The translations under genes were made by a program, and so were the position numbers. The notes below the pieces were generated by a model. It saw only the letters and a program-made list of their open reading frames with translations, was not told the DNA's origin and made no database searches. This document shows positions 32,709 through 41,948 of a DNA stretch of 41,948 bases, in pieces. This DNA is from an uncultured Bacilli bacterium (GTDB lineage: Bacteria > Bacillota_I > Bacilli_A > RFN20 > CAG-449). Position 1 is the stretch's first letter. Each line of letters starts with the position of its first letter. The stretch spans positions 1 to 41,948 of the forward strand of contig CANQCZ010000013.1 of assembly GCA_947591215.1 (NCBI GenBank), in the 5' to 3' direction.

Positions 32709-33145
32709 TGAAAATAATTCCGATTCACTTGAAAGATGCGCAAGAATTCGTATCAAAATTTCATCGACATAACATACCTCCGGTAGGCGGAAAGTTCGCT
32801 ATAGGCTGTGTTTCGGATAATATTTTATGCGGTGTTGCGATTTGCGGAAGACCTGTATCGAGGAAACTGGATAACGGTACTATTCTTGAAATTTATAGAT
32901 GTTGTACCGATGGTACACGTAACGCTTGTTCAATGTTGTATGGAGCCTGCATCAGAATTGCGCGTAATATGGGTTATTCGGCAGTAATAACCTATACACT
33001 TGCCAGTGAAAACGGAGCAAGTCTTAAAGCCAGTAATTTTATCAATGAAGGTTTATCCGGAGGAAAAGAATGGAATGGGGAACGTAAACGTAATTATTAT
33101 GTGGCACCAATGGAAAAAAAGATTCGTTGGAAGTATATATTATGA
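32708..33145 (+). CDS. XF1762-like GNAT-type accessory protein
   Basis: The 145-residue protein has the pattern FVSKFHRHNIPPVGGKFAIGCV...GVAICGRPVSRKLDNG...LEIYRCCTDGTRNACSMLYGACIRIARNMGY. This resembles XF1762-family proteins of conjugative elements, which look like small GNAT acyltransferases. The substrate is unknown. It lies between virB4 and the winged-helix gene. Confidence 0.7.
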   Translation: MKIIPIHLKDAQEFVSKFHRHNIPPVGGKFAIGCVSDNILCGVAICGRPVSRKLDNGTILEIYRCCTDGTRNACSMLYGACIRIARNMGYSAVITYTLASENGASLKASNFINEGLSGGKEWNGERKRNYYVAPMEKKIRWKYIL

Positions 33146-33168
33146 GTCTTGAAAGGAGGTGAACAATC

Positions 33169-33705
33169 ATGCTTTTACAAGACGAAAAATATGTCGTCAA
33201 ATGGCTATCACAGTATGGCGCGTTACCCAAACGGCAGTTAATCCGAATGCTGCAAAAGCCAAAAAATACCGCAGAGAAGATATTGAAAAACTTAAAAAGG
33301 GAGGCAATGATAGCTGATGTTTGCGGTGGATATTATCTGGGCTTAGACGCATTATGCCGTCCCGATCAGCGCAACATTATAGCCGTTTGGGTGCTGTTGA
33401 AATACATTCAAATGTTGGATCCGATGGCTCATTACCCTGCGGTATATCCGTCGCAACTGTTTTTTCTTAAGGGAAACACGGGCTATGAAATCGTAGTATT
33501 GTACGATGGCGAAGAGAATCTTTTGAGACTTTTGCAGCCGTCGGATGACTTAAAATATATCATTGTTCTTCCTGTAATATCGATGGCCGAGCGTCTTAAA
33601 TTACCGAACGCCCCGTGCATTTTTGCTACTGTTGATTACCGTGGAGACGATGAACCGGAAGTAACTTTTTATTCCCAGGAGGATATAAATCATGCAAAAA
33701 AGTAA
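33169..33705 (+). CDS. Winged-helix-like ICE protein of unknown function
   Basis: The 178-residue protein starts after AAAGGAGGTGA. Residues 5-60 look like a winged helix (VVKWLSQYGALPKRQLIRMLQKPKNTAEKILKNLKREAMI). The rest is an alpha/beta domain with LKYIIVLPVISMAERL. Similar proteins occur next to VirB4 in Clostridia conjugative elements. DNA binding is inferred only from the N-terminus. It overlaps the next gene by 14 bases. Confidence 0.6.
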   Translation: MLLQDEKYVVKWLSQYGALPKRQLIRMLQKPKNTAEKILKNLKREAMIADVCGGYYLGLDALCRPDQRNIIAVWVLLKYIQMLDPMAHYPAVYPSQLFFLKGNTGYEIVVLYDGEENLLRLLQPSDDLKYIIVLPVISMAERLKLPNAPCIFATVDYRGDDEPEVTFYSQEDINHAKK

Positions 33706-34375
33706 TCAATTTATCAAAGTATTGAATCAACTTGATAAGCAACTTCAGATTGCTAAAAAGAAACTTGCCGATGTGCGACTGTTTTATGAAATGGGGCATA
33801 TTGAATATGCGTGCGATGAATCGCTTGAAGTCGAAGAAGTAGTTGAAAAATCTGCATTGCTTGCACGCGCTTTGCCGGCATATACTGGTTCACCGAAAGC
33901 GGTGCAGGAAGTGGAACAAATAATAAGAAATACTGTCCCGATTGAAATTGGATTTACGAAGGAAGGATGGTTTTCGGTGAGGCTTCCGTTTATTTTACCT
34001 AAAAAAGAGTCGGGTAGTACGGATTATATCCGTAGCTATCTTTATCCTGCGATTAGGGATTTTTTTAAAGGGAAACAGCCCGTAAGATATACGGATTGCG
34101 TAGTCATATTCAGACATGTTTATGACCGCCAAAGACCGGAACGACAGTACCGCGATCACGATAATTTCGAGATAAATTTTGTAACCGATGCGATTGCTCT
34201 ATATGTATTGCCGGACGATAATCCGATGGTTTGTACGCACTATTATTGTAGTGCTTCCAGTTCTGTAGAGAGAACTGAGGTTTACATAGTGCCAAAGCCT
34301 GATTTTAGACGTTGGCTTGACATTGAGCCGGGTATGCCCGATAAGGGGGTTTTGCTTTATAAAAACAGACTTTAA
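33692..34375 (+). CDS. ICE protein with RusA-like C-terminal half
   Basis: The 227-residue protein has a helical N-terminus (residues 1-70), then a domain with FSVRLPFILPKK, RQYRDHDNFEINFVTDAIALYVLPDD and SSSVERTEVYIVPKPDF. The D-x-D-N...D...DD spacing and the final strand resemble RusA Holliday-junction resolvases. The homology is my inference and has not been tested. It may process DNA during transfer or be a structural relative. A strong GGAGG ribosome site lies in the previous gene. Confidence 0.55.
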   Translation: MQKSNQFIKVLNQLDKQLQIAKKKLADVRLFYEMGHIEYACDESLEVEEVVEKSALLARALPAYTGSPKAVQEVEQIIRNTVPIEIGFTKEGWFSVRLPFILPKKESGSTDYIRSYLYPAIRDFFKGKQPVRYTDCVVIFRHVYDRQRPERQYRDHDNFEINFVTDAIALYVLPDDNPMVCTHYYCSASSSVERTEVYIVPKPDFRRWLDIEPGMPDKGVLLYKNRL

Positions 34376-34388
34376 AGCATCAAAAAAC

Positions 34389-34431
34389 AGGTGTAAAAAA
34401 CAACATAAAATGAATGCTGAAAATTACACCT
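34389..34431 (+). terminator. Weak hairpin after the first conjugation gene block
   Basis: AGGTGTAA (34389-34396) pairs with TTACACCT (34424-34431) with a 27-base loop, followed by a pyrimidine-rich stretch. Confidence 0.45.
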
Positions 34432-34476
34432 ATTTCCTCTTTCTATAATATAAGATAAGCATTTTAAATGCAAAAA

Positions 34477-34508
34477 TTACGCCATCAAGAGCAGTCATGA
34501 TGGCGTAA
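34477..34508 (+). promoter_or_regulatory. Inverted repeat in the leader of the 384-residue gene
   Basis: TTACGCCATCA (34477-34487) pairs perfectly with TGATGGCGTAA (34498-34508), 10-base loop, no T run. It could be an operator or an RNA leader hairpin. It lies 20 bases before the ribosome site. Confidence 0.55.
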
Positions 34509-34535
34509 AAATCTCACGGGGCTAAGGGAGGGAAA

Positions 34536-35690
34536 ATGATTACTTTCCGTATCGGCAGTCAAATTTATAGGCTGGTAACTTTGCTTTCCGTTGTCGGAGA
34601 ATACCCTGCGCAATCATTGCATTTGTTGGGGAATGTGCGCATGTACAAAGAACTTGTTGTGCGCTTAACAAACCGGCAAACAATACGCAGTCCCGAGTAC
34701 GATGACCGGATAACGCCAGCCAGAGTTCTGAGTGTGTCAGGAAGAGGAAAAAGCAAAACAATCCGGTTGTACCGAGGAGTGCTTCCAATACTGAAATGGA
34801 TAGGAGCAGATGAGTATTATATGAATAGATTTCGAGCTCATAAGTTTTCCGGAGATAATAACCATAAAGAAAGGAATCATCGCGTGGCGGAAGCTCTTGC
34901 AATGTTTATGGGAGCAGGATTTGAGTTTAGGGAATACAAACTTCCTCACCTTCAAAACGCTGAAATTCGCCATTTGAATTTTAACTGCCCAAGTTTCTAT
35001 ACGGCGCAGTGCATTAAACAAATAGGCGTTGCCGAGATAAACAAAACAATGTTTACAAGAATGGTAGGCGCAGTCTTTACAGGCAATACATGTTATGCCG
35101 TTTATAATACCAGGAACTCAGTAATGAAGTGGTGTGGTAAGGGGGAATGCAAGGCAAAGAGCGACCTTGACGAAGTTGTGCGGTTAAACACTGAAATCAG
35201 TTATGTGGATTCTGCCATACTTTTTGGTGCCTCGGATAATGTGGCGATAGAGACTCTTAAGGAAACCGAACGAAATTATAGACTTGAATTACGCTTTGAC
35301 GGAATTTATAAGTATGTTCATTTTGTGCCTCTAAATGAAGTCGGTATGCGGCAACTTGGATTGTTTTCAATACCGAATTGGAAAGAGCGGATACTGGATA
35401 TGTTATTTGAACCAGAACAACGCTCTTACGGTATAGGGGCATTTGAATATGATGCTTATGTGGACGGGGTTTATGTGTTGTCACATTTAGACGGCGACAT
35501 AGCGAGGTTAAGGCGTTTCAAAGATGGAATAGATTTGACAAAAGCAAAATGCGAAGTATTGTGCTTTGAAGATCAAGTGGCTTTTATGAGAAGATACATA
35601 GGCAATCTTGCACAAGTACGAGTTCTTAACAGGTCAATTGTTGAGGCTGAATTAAATCTGAAAAGGAGGGACATTTTTGAAGAAAATTAA
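34536..35690 (+). CDS. ICE protein upstream of virD4, replication-relaxation-like
   Basis: The 384-residue protein has an N-terminal winged-helix-like part (YRLVTLLSVVGEYPAQSLHLLG) and a middle with NHRVAEALAMFMGAGF. The C-terminal alpha/beta region includes ILFGASDN...YRLELRFDGIYKYVHFVPL. The N-terminal layout resembles replication-relaxation or MobC-like proteins found before VirD4 in similar elements. No catalytic motif is seen. It overlaps virD4 by 14 bases, so a link to DNA loading on the coupling protein is plausible. Confidence 0.5.
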   Translation: MITFRIGSQIYRLVTLLSVVGEYPAQSLHLLGNVRMYKELVVRLTNRQTIRSPEYDDRITPARVLSVSGRGKSKTIRLYRGVLPILKWIGADEYYMNRFRAHKFSGDNNHKERNHRVAEALAMFMGAGFEFREYKLPHLQNAEIRHLNFNCPSFYTAQCIKQIGVAEINKTMFTRMVGAVFTGNTCYAVYNTRNSVMKWCGKGECKAKSDLDEVVRLNTEISYVDSAILFGASDNVAIETLKETERNYRLELRFDGIYKYVHFVPLNEVGMRQLGLFSIPNWKERILDMLFEPEQRSYGIGAFEYDAYVDGVYVLSHLDGDIARLRRFKDGIDLTKAKCEVLCFEDQVAFMRRYIGNLAQVRVLNRSIVEAELNLKRRDIFEEN

Positions 35691-37578
35691 ATTAACCGGA
35701 CGAACAATCATCATTATTATTTCTTTAGTTCTGGGATTGCTCGCCTTGCTATATCTATGCGGCGCGCTAAGTCAGTTATATAGGAACTATGCGGATTGGG
35801 ACAGTACGGGCGGCGTAGTCGGTGAAACCTCAGTCAAACCTGTAAACTGGAATCCGTTTGTGTGCATCGGCGAGGCGTTCTCTCCCGAAGGATTAAAAGG
35901 TCTTTTTGCAGTCTTACTGACCGGCGGATTGATTTTTGCTGTCGTCAAACTTCACGACAGGTTTGACAGCAAGGACAGAGATGAACGCGGTTTTGCGAAG
36001 AGCAGGTCAGGTGCATACGGAACAGCATCTTGGATGACCAAGAAGGAGATGAAAGAGAACCTTGAGATAGCAACTATAGAGGACGCCGAAGGAGTCATTC
36101 TGGGCGAACTGGACGGCAAGGCTGTATGTATGCCGAAAAACACTCAACTCAACAGGCACATAGCGATTTTCGGTGCGTCAGGCACGATGAAGTCCAGAGC
36201 AGTAATCCGAAATGCCTTATTTCAGGCATTAAAGCAAAATGAATCCGTAGTGGTAACCGATCCGAAAGGTGAATTATATGCTGATACCGCTGAACTTTAT
36301 AAACAGAATGGGTATGAGGTAAAGATTTTCAATCTTGTCAATCCTAAACATAGCGACTCATGGAACTGTATGTCAGATTTAGGAGGCGATACTCTGATGG
36401 CGCAGGTATTGACCAATGTAATCATCGCAAATACCGGTTCCGGGAATGGAGACCATTTCTGGGACAATGGGGAAGCTAATCTTTTGAAAGCACTGGTTTT
36501 GCTGATTGACCAGGACAGAACCATAAGCGTAGAACACAAACATCTTCCCGCAGTTTATCATCTGCTTACGCAGACAGGAGAGCGAGAGCTTACGGGCCTT
36601 TTCGAGAAGTTGCCGATAAACCATCCGGCTCGCGCACCTTTCAATTTGTTTTTGCAGTCCAGCGACACGGTGCGTTCCGGAATTGTGTTGGGACTCGGTA
36701 CGAGATTGCAAGTCTTGCAGAATAAAGCAGTACAGGCAATCACGAGCAGTTCCGATATTGACCTCACGGCACCGGCTAAACGAAAATGCGCATATTATAT
36801 TGTCTTGAGCGACCAGGACACAACGATGTCATTCTTATCTTCGTTGTTCTTTTCGTTTTTATTTATAAAACTGACTCGCTATGCCGATTCGCAAGAAAAC
36901 CGTTGTTGCGATGTCCCGGTCAATTTGATCCTCGATGAGTTTAACAATGTCGGCAGGATAGGAGGTGCGGAAGACGGCTCGGATTTTGCGCGTTCGCTCA
37001 GTGTATGCCGCTCGAGGAACATTCGGGTTATGCTTGCAGTACAAAGCCTTGGACAGTTACAGAATCGGTATCCGAACAATCTTTGGGCAGAAATAATCGG
37101 CAACTGCGACATACAATTGATGCTTGGTTGTACAGATGATGTCAGCGCAGAATATTTCTCGACGCGTAGCGGGGAGATGAGCATCGAAGTGAATTCAACG
37201 ATGACAATGCGCAAGACGATTGCGATTGCTCAGATGATTCCCCAATACCGACATGTGGAGGGGCAAGGGCGAAGGAAGTTGCTAACGCCTGATGAGGTAC
37301 TGAGATTACCGAATGAGGAAATGCTTTGTATAATACGCGGATGCAATATTTTAAAACTTAATAAACTTGATTATACTAAGCATCCGTTGTCAAAGTTAAT
37401 CCATAAAACCTCGGTATTCAATTATTGCCCGAGAGCCTCGCCCTATGCGGCTAATGGTGAAACATATACTGAAACGGTGCCGGTGCCGTTACCGAAAGTA
37501 AGCACACCGGAAGAAGTAAAGCCGAATAAATCGAAAAAAAAGATGTATAGTTCGGCAACCCCGCCGAGCGACTTTTAG
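35677..37578 (+). CDS. virD4: VirD4/TraG type IV coupling protein
   Basis: The coupling protein links the relaxosome to the channel. The gene starts at TTG 35677 after AAGGAGG. The 633-residue protein has two N-terminal membrane helices (residues 9-32 and about 75-95). Walker A is GASGTMKS (residues 166-173, a variant common in this family) and Walker B is LILDEFNNVG (Asp420-Glu421). The LAVQSLGQLQNRYP motif follows. Length and order fit Tn1549-like elements. A terminator follows. Confidence 0.93.
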   Translation: MKKIKLTGRTIIIIISLVLGLLALLYLCGALSQLYRNYADWDSTGGVVGETSVKPVNWNPFVCIGEAFSPEGLKGLFAVLLTGGLIFAVVKLHDRFDSKDRDERGFAKSRSGAYGTASWMTKKEMKENLEIATIEDAEGVILGELDGKAVCMPKNTQLNRHIAIFGASGTMKSRAVIRNALFQALKQNESVVVTDPKGELYADTAELYKQNGYEVKIFNLVNPKHSDSWNCMSDLGGDTLMAQVLTNVIIANTGSGNGDHFWDNGEANLLKALVLLIDQDRTISVEHKHLPAVYHLLTQTGERELTGLFEKLPINHPARAPFNLFLQSSDTVRSGIVLGLGTRLQVLQNKAVQAITSSSDIDLTAPAKRKCAYYIVLSDQDTTMSFLSSLFFSFLFIKLTRYADSQENRCCDVPVNLILDEFNNVGRIGGAEDGSDFARSLSVCRSRNIRVMLAVQSLGQLQNRYPNNLWAEIIGNCDIQLMLGCTDDVSAEYFSTRSGEMSIEVNSTMTMRKTIAIAQMIPQYRHVEGQGRRKLLTPDEVLRLPNEEMLCIIRGCNILKLNKLDYTKHPLSKLIHKTSVFNYCPRASPYAANGETYTETVPVPLPKVSTPEEVKPNKSKKKMYSSATPPSDF

Positions 37579-37598
37579 GTTCGGCAGTAACAAATAAC

Positions 37599-37626
37599 AC
37601 GCCTGTCTTCACGACGGGCGTTTTTA
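37599..37626 (+). terminator. Terminator after virD4
   Basis: ACGCCTGTC (37599-37607) pairs with GACGGGCGT (37613-37621) with one wobble, then TTTTT. Confidence 0.85.
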
Positions 37627-37661
37627 TTATAAAAATTTTAAATTTAAAGGAGAAATCTATT

Positions 37662-38855
37662 ATGACCAAAAAAGAACAAAACAATGAAAAACTCGAACCT
37701 CAGACTGATGCCGAAATCGTAGCAATGCATGAAGAGAGTGTGGAGGCAGCGGCGGAAGAAGAGAATCTTGCTCCCCATACCGACAACGGTACAGAAATGA
37801 TTATGCTTGATGCGAGTACGGATATAGAGTCCGAAGCGGAAGCGTCGGTTGAACCTAAGAAGGTCGTAAAGCGCAAGAAAAAAACCGAAGAACAGTCTGA
37901 TGAAACTCAGGACCCCGAAACGGAGACAAAACAAAAGCCCGAAAAGAAACGCGCTTCCGTAAAACCGATTCAGGTTATCTCCATCGATGAGCAGCGCAGT
38001 GTCGAAACTGATGCGGACAAAGAGAGAAACGACTTGATTGACCTCATGGAATCTCTTCGCGCAGGTAAAATTCTTGCGGGAACCATTCAAGGGGTAGAGC
38101 GCTCATCCGACAACCGCTCTATGGCAGTCATTTACCACGGCGCATACAAAATCGTTATTCCGGCGGAAGAGACGGTTATATCTCCCGATGATTATCGCGA
38201 CCAGGATCCCGCCGACGTTCTGCATTACTTGCTTACAAAACGTCTCGGCGCAGAAATTGATTTTGTAATAAAGGGTATCGACAAAGAGGCAAATGTTGCG
38301 GTGGCAAGCCGTTTGGACGCGATGAAGGCCAAACGTAAGCAGTATTACTTCGGAACAGACAGGGACGGCAACAATCTTCTGTATCCGGGACAGTGTGCTG
38401 AGGCGCGCGTTGTATCGGTTATACGTGCGGGTATCTTTGTGGACATTTTCGGCGTGGAGGTGTACATTCCGCTCCGTGAACTTAGTTACCAGCGCATTAT
38501 GAATGCTACCGAGTATTTCAGACCGGGGCAGAGGATTCTCGTCAAGATTCTTGATTTGGACAGAACCGACCGCAACAATATCAAAGTTACGGCGTCGGTC
38601 AAACAGTCGGCGGAAAATCCGTATGAAAAAGCTATGCGCCGTTACGTTGTGGACAACCGTTATGTAGGCACGGTAAGCATGGTAGATACCAACGGCGTAT
38701 TTGTGGCTCTCGACGGCGGAGTCGATTGCCTGTGCAGTTATCCCAAACGCGGCAGACCGCCCAGAGGTGCGAGAGTAACCGTTCGCATTCTCGGTATCAA
38801 CCACGAAACCAATCGCATCTGGGGAGCAATCACCCATATTGCAACACCCAATTAA
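37662..38855 (+). CDS. S1-domain RNA/DNA-binding protein of the conjugative element
   Basis: The 397-residue protein has an acidic, Lys/Glu-rich, probably disordered N-terminus (residues 1-120). Three S1/OB-like domains follow: about 135-215 (atypical), 240-322 (YPGQCAEARVVSVIRAGIFVDIFGVEVYIPLREL) and 335-395 (YVGTVSMVDTNGVFVALDGGVDCLC). Such proteins are common in Firmicutes conjugative elements. They may bind nucleic acid during transfer or translation. It has an AAAGGAG ribosome site and forms a unit with the surface protein gene 19 bases downstream. Confidence 0.8.
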   Translation: MTKKEQNNEKLEPQTDAEIVAMHEESVEAAAEEENLAPHTDNGTEMIMLDASTDIESEAEASVEPKKVVKRKKKTEEQSDETQDPETETKQKPEKKRASVKPIQVISIDEQRSVETDADKERNDLIDLMESLRAGKILAGTIQGVERSSDNRSMAVIYHGAYKIVIPAEETVISPDDYRDQDPADVLHYLLTKRLGAEIDFVIKGIDKEANVAVASRLDAMKAKRKQYYFGTDRDGNNLLYPGQCAEARVVSVIRAGIFVDIFGVEVYIPLRELSYQRIMNATEYFRPGQRILVKILDLDRTDRNNIKVTASVKQSAENPYEKAMRRYVVDNRYVGTVSMVDTNGVFVALDGGVDCLCSYPKRGRPPRGARVTVRILGINHETNRIWGAITHIATPN

Positions 38856-38874
38856 ATTTAAAGGAGGGCAGCAT

Positions 38875-41800
38875 ATGAAAGTTAAAACAAGAAATAAAAT
38901 CGTTACCGCGCTGTTGATAATTTTGCTGGCCGTCGCGTTGAGCGTAGTAGGGATAACCTATGCCGGTTCAACAACGGTGTATGCGGCAGGCAATACGGGC
39001 GTTCAGACGCTTACAGGCACAGAGTCAGTTACACATAATGCCGCGAATGACTTTGCAACAACGTATTATGAAAACTATTATTTTGATACGGGCATTAAAA
39101 TTTACGGATTGCTTAACACTGGCGCGGGCAGTTCTGGAAATACAATTAGAGTTGACGGAAACGCCGTTACGATTGATTTTTCCGGCGCAAATCAGTTACA
39201 TATTCCAACGGTAAGCGAAAAGACTGCGATTCCGCCTATCGTAACTTTATATGAATATACATTTCAAATTTTAAGTGGAAGCTCGGTCAAGTGGTATGCA
39301 AAGTTCAATCATTCATCCTATAGTAAAGATGTTATTGAAAACGGCAAATCTACAACAAAAACATTTTATACTAAGACAATTAATATCAACGGTAAATCGA
39401 CCGTAACGAACAGCGAGAGCAGTACATTTCACTCATTCGTTGTTTCGGATTTCGGTACAAACGTTGTTAATTTATCGGATGGACATTATACTATTAAAAT
39501 CAGCAGTGAATTTTATTGGGCATATATAACAAGTAATTTTCGCGTGCCCGGTTATTCATCTACTGCTACTCTTACAGGAACATTGATTGTCGATACGACA
39601 ACTCCGACTATCTCAATGAAGGGTTATACGAGTGGTAGCACAACTGCAAACGGCGCGAATAAGAATGAACGCGTAACGTTCACGGCAAGCGATACAAATT
39701 TTTCACGTATATATTATAAAACTCCGACATCGGGTTCTTATACATACACCACGAGCAAAACATACACGTCCGGTACAACTAACGGTTGGTACTATGTGTA
39801 TGCGGTAGATACTTTAGGCAACAAGAGTTCGGAATATTCGTTTTACTATGATAGCGTAATGCCCACGGGAACGATTTACAGTAACGGCACTAAGGTAGCA
39901 AGCGGCAGTTATGTGGGAAAGAGTTTTTCGTATTCAGCAACAGATAGCGGTAGCGGTATTGCAAAGCTTTACTACAAAACGCCCACAAGCGGAATTTACC
40001 AACAGTATTCGTCAGGGACGATTATTCCAGCAAATGCAGGGGACGGATGGTACTATTTTTATGCAGTAGACAATGCGGGCAATCAGTCCGCGACCTCATC
40101 GGTTTATCTTGAGACGGCGTCTCCGCTTGTCGAAATCTATCGCAATGGCAGTCTTGTATACAGTAAAACCGTAAGTTCTGCAGGAACGTTTGATACAAAT
40201 ATATATCTCAATCCCAACGACAAGATTCGTATATCATGCGATACTTCTTCCGGAAAAGCGACTTGCAACTATACGCTTGACCAAGATATAACGATAGGCA
40301 GTTCCTATTCGGGGAACAGTTATACCATCACACTTACGACGGTAACCGGTATTAAGGCAAATTTCAATTACCATATTGTTCGTAATAAACCTGTCATCCA
40401 AGTAGGAGGCACAACTTATCAAAGCGGAACGATTTTGCATTTGAAGGAAGATTCGCTTGTGACGTGGAGTTGTGACAACGTAATCGCTGCGACAGAGAAT
40501 ACGGGTATTAGCATCAGTTCTGAGGGTGATGTAAACATTGATGAGTTTATAAAATACTCAGACGGGAAGAGCAAGACGCTTTCTACTCCGGCTAACACAA
40601 CCACCAAATATGATTTGATGCTTAACGACCGCGCGGGGAATGAAAGTAACTTTACGGTTTACATTGACAAAAAAGCACCCGAAGGAGAATGGAGAACGGG
40701 CGAAAAAACGCTCGCAAACGGCGGCTATACAAATAAATCGTTGAGTTTTGTATTTACCGAACCAGGCGTAACGGCGACATACTCATTCAATGGCGGGGAA
40801 TATGTAGCTTACACAAGCGATATGGCTTTGACCGCAGACGGAACCTATAAAATTATTCTTACCGATCTCGCCGGAAACAAAAGCAATTTCTCGGCGCACA
40901 TTGATACGGTCAAGCCCGAAGGAAAACTTTATGCCAATTATAAGCCCGTCGAAAGCGGAACGGTAACAAATGAGAACGTATATTTCACTTGGGACGGTGA
41001 GGCAACGGCAACGATGAATGGGCAGCCTTATACCAAAAATACGGTTTTGTCCGATGATGGGATTTATCGTTTTGTATTGACCGATCTTGCCGGTAACAGG
41101 AACGATTACATAATTGAGATTGATACCGTCGGGGCAAGTGAAAATATGAACCGACTCATCGGAGACAGATCCTACACTGTTTCTAAATGGTATGTCGTGG
41201 AATTTGACGGCCAAACGAAAGCGTTTGCAACTTATGAAAGTGCGCTTGAATATGCGTGCCAAAGAGAATTTGAAAAATCTGTGGCTTCGCTGGAACTGAA
41301 CAACGTTGCAGAATTCACCCAGTATCACCTTGTTGCATCACGCGGCAATCCAACCGATGACGTTCGAATAGGAACCTACTGGAGATATAAGTCACAGGCG
41401 AATGCGGGCAGTGAACTGTATTATTTTGACCGTGATTTGCTTGATGAAGTCATTACCTTCTACGCCCAGAACTACATCTCGAATGTGAAGTATTTTACGC
41501 TTGATGATGCGGAGGAGTATGATGGATTTGCGGATAACATGTACGACAACTTGTGGACGGGCTCCGATGAAATCAAAGCGCCCTGCGTGAATGGGTTTAC
41601 CTTTGAGCAAACGGACAGCACGGCAATATATGCACGGTTCGTCGGCAGTGCAGAAGAAAAGAAATCCTTTGAGTTTGGAATTTCATTCGGAGAACAGTTC
41701 TCCGTAACCGGACTCTATGAGATCACCGAGGTGGACGGTGCGGGAAATACAAATGTCTACATGGTATTCTTGGATAAGACATCGGCTACGCTTGTTGTTG

Positions 41801-41948
41801 ACGCGGAAGTGTTCGGCGAAGAAAGAAATAGAACTCTGCACATTACCGCAGAAACGGTTGCGAGCATCAAAGCGTACTATTACAAGTCATTTGCAATCAA
41901 AAGTGTGGTGGACAACGATCCTTGGGTAACGCTGAAGATCTCAAATGA
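38875..41948 (+). CDS. Large Ig-repeat surface protein of the ICE, cut by right edge
   Basis: The frame is open from ATG 38875 (AAGGAGG ribosome site) to the end of the window, giving at least 1024 residues. It was verified codon by codon without a stop; the TGA at 41946 is in another frame. A signal peptide ends near VYA (residue 37). From about residue 240 there are repeated Ig-like units. They share the pattern DGTYKIILTDLAGNKSNFSAHIDTVKPEGKLY or GWYYVYAVDTLGNKSSEYSFYYDSVMPTGTIY, with Trp/Tyr-rich cores. The last ~270 residues form a different domain. It is likely an adhesin that promotes mating contact; the anchor is beyond the window. Confidence 0.85.
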   Translation, partial: MKVKTRNKIVTALLIILLAVALSVVGITYAGSTTVYAAGNTGVQTLTGTESVTHNAANDFATTYYENYYFDTGIKIYGLLNTGAGSSGNTIRVDGNAVTIDFSGANQLHIPTVSEKTAIPPIVTLYEYTFQILSGSSVKWYAKFNHSSYSKDVIENGKSTTKTFYTKTININGKSTVTNSESSTFHSFVVSDFGTNVVNLSDGHYTIKISSEFYWAYITSNFRVPGYSSTATLTGTLIVDTTTPTISMKGYTSGSTTANGANKNERVTFTASDTNFSRIYYKTPTSGSYTYTTSKTYTSGTTNGWYYVYAVDTLGNKSSEYSFYYDSVMPTGTIYSNGTKVASGSYVGKSFSYSATDSGSGIAKLYYKTPTSGIYQQYSSGTIIPANAGDGWYYFYAVDNAGNQSATSSVYLETASPLVEIYRNGSLVYSKTVSSAGTFDTNIYLNPNDKIRISCDTSSGKATCNYTLDQDITIGSSYSGNSYTITLTTVTGIKANFNYHIVRNKPVIQVGGTTYQSGTILHLKEDSLVTWSCDNVIAATENTGISISSEGDVNIDEFIKYSDGKSKTLSTPANTTTKYDLMLNDRAGNESNFTVYIDKKAPEGEWRTGEKTLANGGYTNKSLSFVFTEPGVTATYSFNGGEYVAYTSDMALTADGTYKIILTDLAGNKSNFSAHIDTVKPEGKLYANYKPVESGTVTNENVYFTWDGEATATMNGQPYTKNTVLSDDGIYRFVLTDLAGNRNDYIIEIDTVGASENMNRLIGDRSYTVSKWYVVEFDGQTKAFATYESALEYACQREFEKSVASLELNNVAEFTQYHLVASRGNPTDDVRIGTYWRYKSQANAGSELYYFDRDLLDEVITFYAQNYISNVKYFTLDDAEEYDGFADNMYDNLWTGSDEIKAPCVNGFTFEQTDSTAIYARFVGSAEEKKSFEFGISFGEQFSVTGLYEITEVDGAGNTNVYMVFLDKTSATLVVDAEVFGEERNRTLHITAETVASIKAYYYKSFAIKSVVDNDPWVTLKISN

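Noticed and set aside
38103-38837. 244-codon ORF on the minus strand opposite the S1-domain gene
   Set aside because: Antisense shadow of clear S1 domains.

Overview
The window comes from a spore-forming, low-GC Gram-positive bacterium (Bacillota, most likely an uncultivated gut clostridium). The evidence is a complete spoIIIA operon, spoIVB, strong AGGAGG ribosome sites, sigma-A type promoters and Clostridia-style surface proteins. No rRNA, tRNA or CRISPR array was seen.

Layout. (1) Positions 1-5600 encode three exported proteins: the end of a Cys/Gly-rich surface protein, a 923-residue protein built of beta-sandwich repeats, and a lipoprotein with a collagen-like stretch. (2) Positions 5868-6836 encode an alpha/beta hydrolase. 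(3) Positions 7056-11376 hold spoIIIAA to spoIIIAH, which build the forespore-mother cell channel. (4) Positions 11435-20161 carry a conserved chromosomal block: asp23-like, nusB, folD, ispA, a ~560-nt structured RNA that I assign to the OLE RNA family, oapA, tlyA, nadK, argR, recN and spoIVB. The OLE call rests on gene order, a perfect 10-bp closing helix between its ends, its own consensus promoter, and the adjacent four-helix membrane protein with the DxxxD motif of OapA. (5) Positions 20200-26090 look like an accessory, visibly more A/T-rich defence island: a broken minus-strand gene with a 9-G tract, a tiny zinc-finger protein, an AvcD/DcdV-type deoxycytidylate deaminase flanked by two terminated non-coding segments that share a motif, a 59-codon ORF, a possible small membrane protein, and an OLD-family ATPase/Toprim nuclease. 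(6) Positions 26474-41948 are the type IV secretion part of an integrative conjugative element: pilin-like protein, VirB6-like, a membrane protein, PrgI, VirB4, accessory proteins, VirD4 coupling protein, an S1-domain protein and a large Ig-repeat surface protein that runs off the right edge. Relaxase, integrase and element ends are not in the window.

How the parts work together. The block in (3)-(4) serves sporulation, one-carbon and isoprenoid metabolism, RNA methylation and repair, with OLE/OapA as a membrane ribonucleoprotein. The island in (5) appears to be antiphage cargo. The genes in (6) would assemble a conjugation channel. The normal neighbour of spoIVB (spo0A) is absent and the SpoIVB C-terminus is divergent, so the accessory DNA may begin at the 3' end of spoIVB.

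The most notable points are the OLE RNA/OapA locus, the AvcD locus with candidate RNA partners in a Gram-positive island, the poly-G frameshift gene, and a promoter-terminator leader in front of the conjugation operon.
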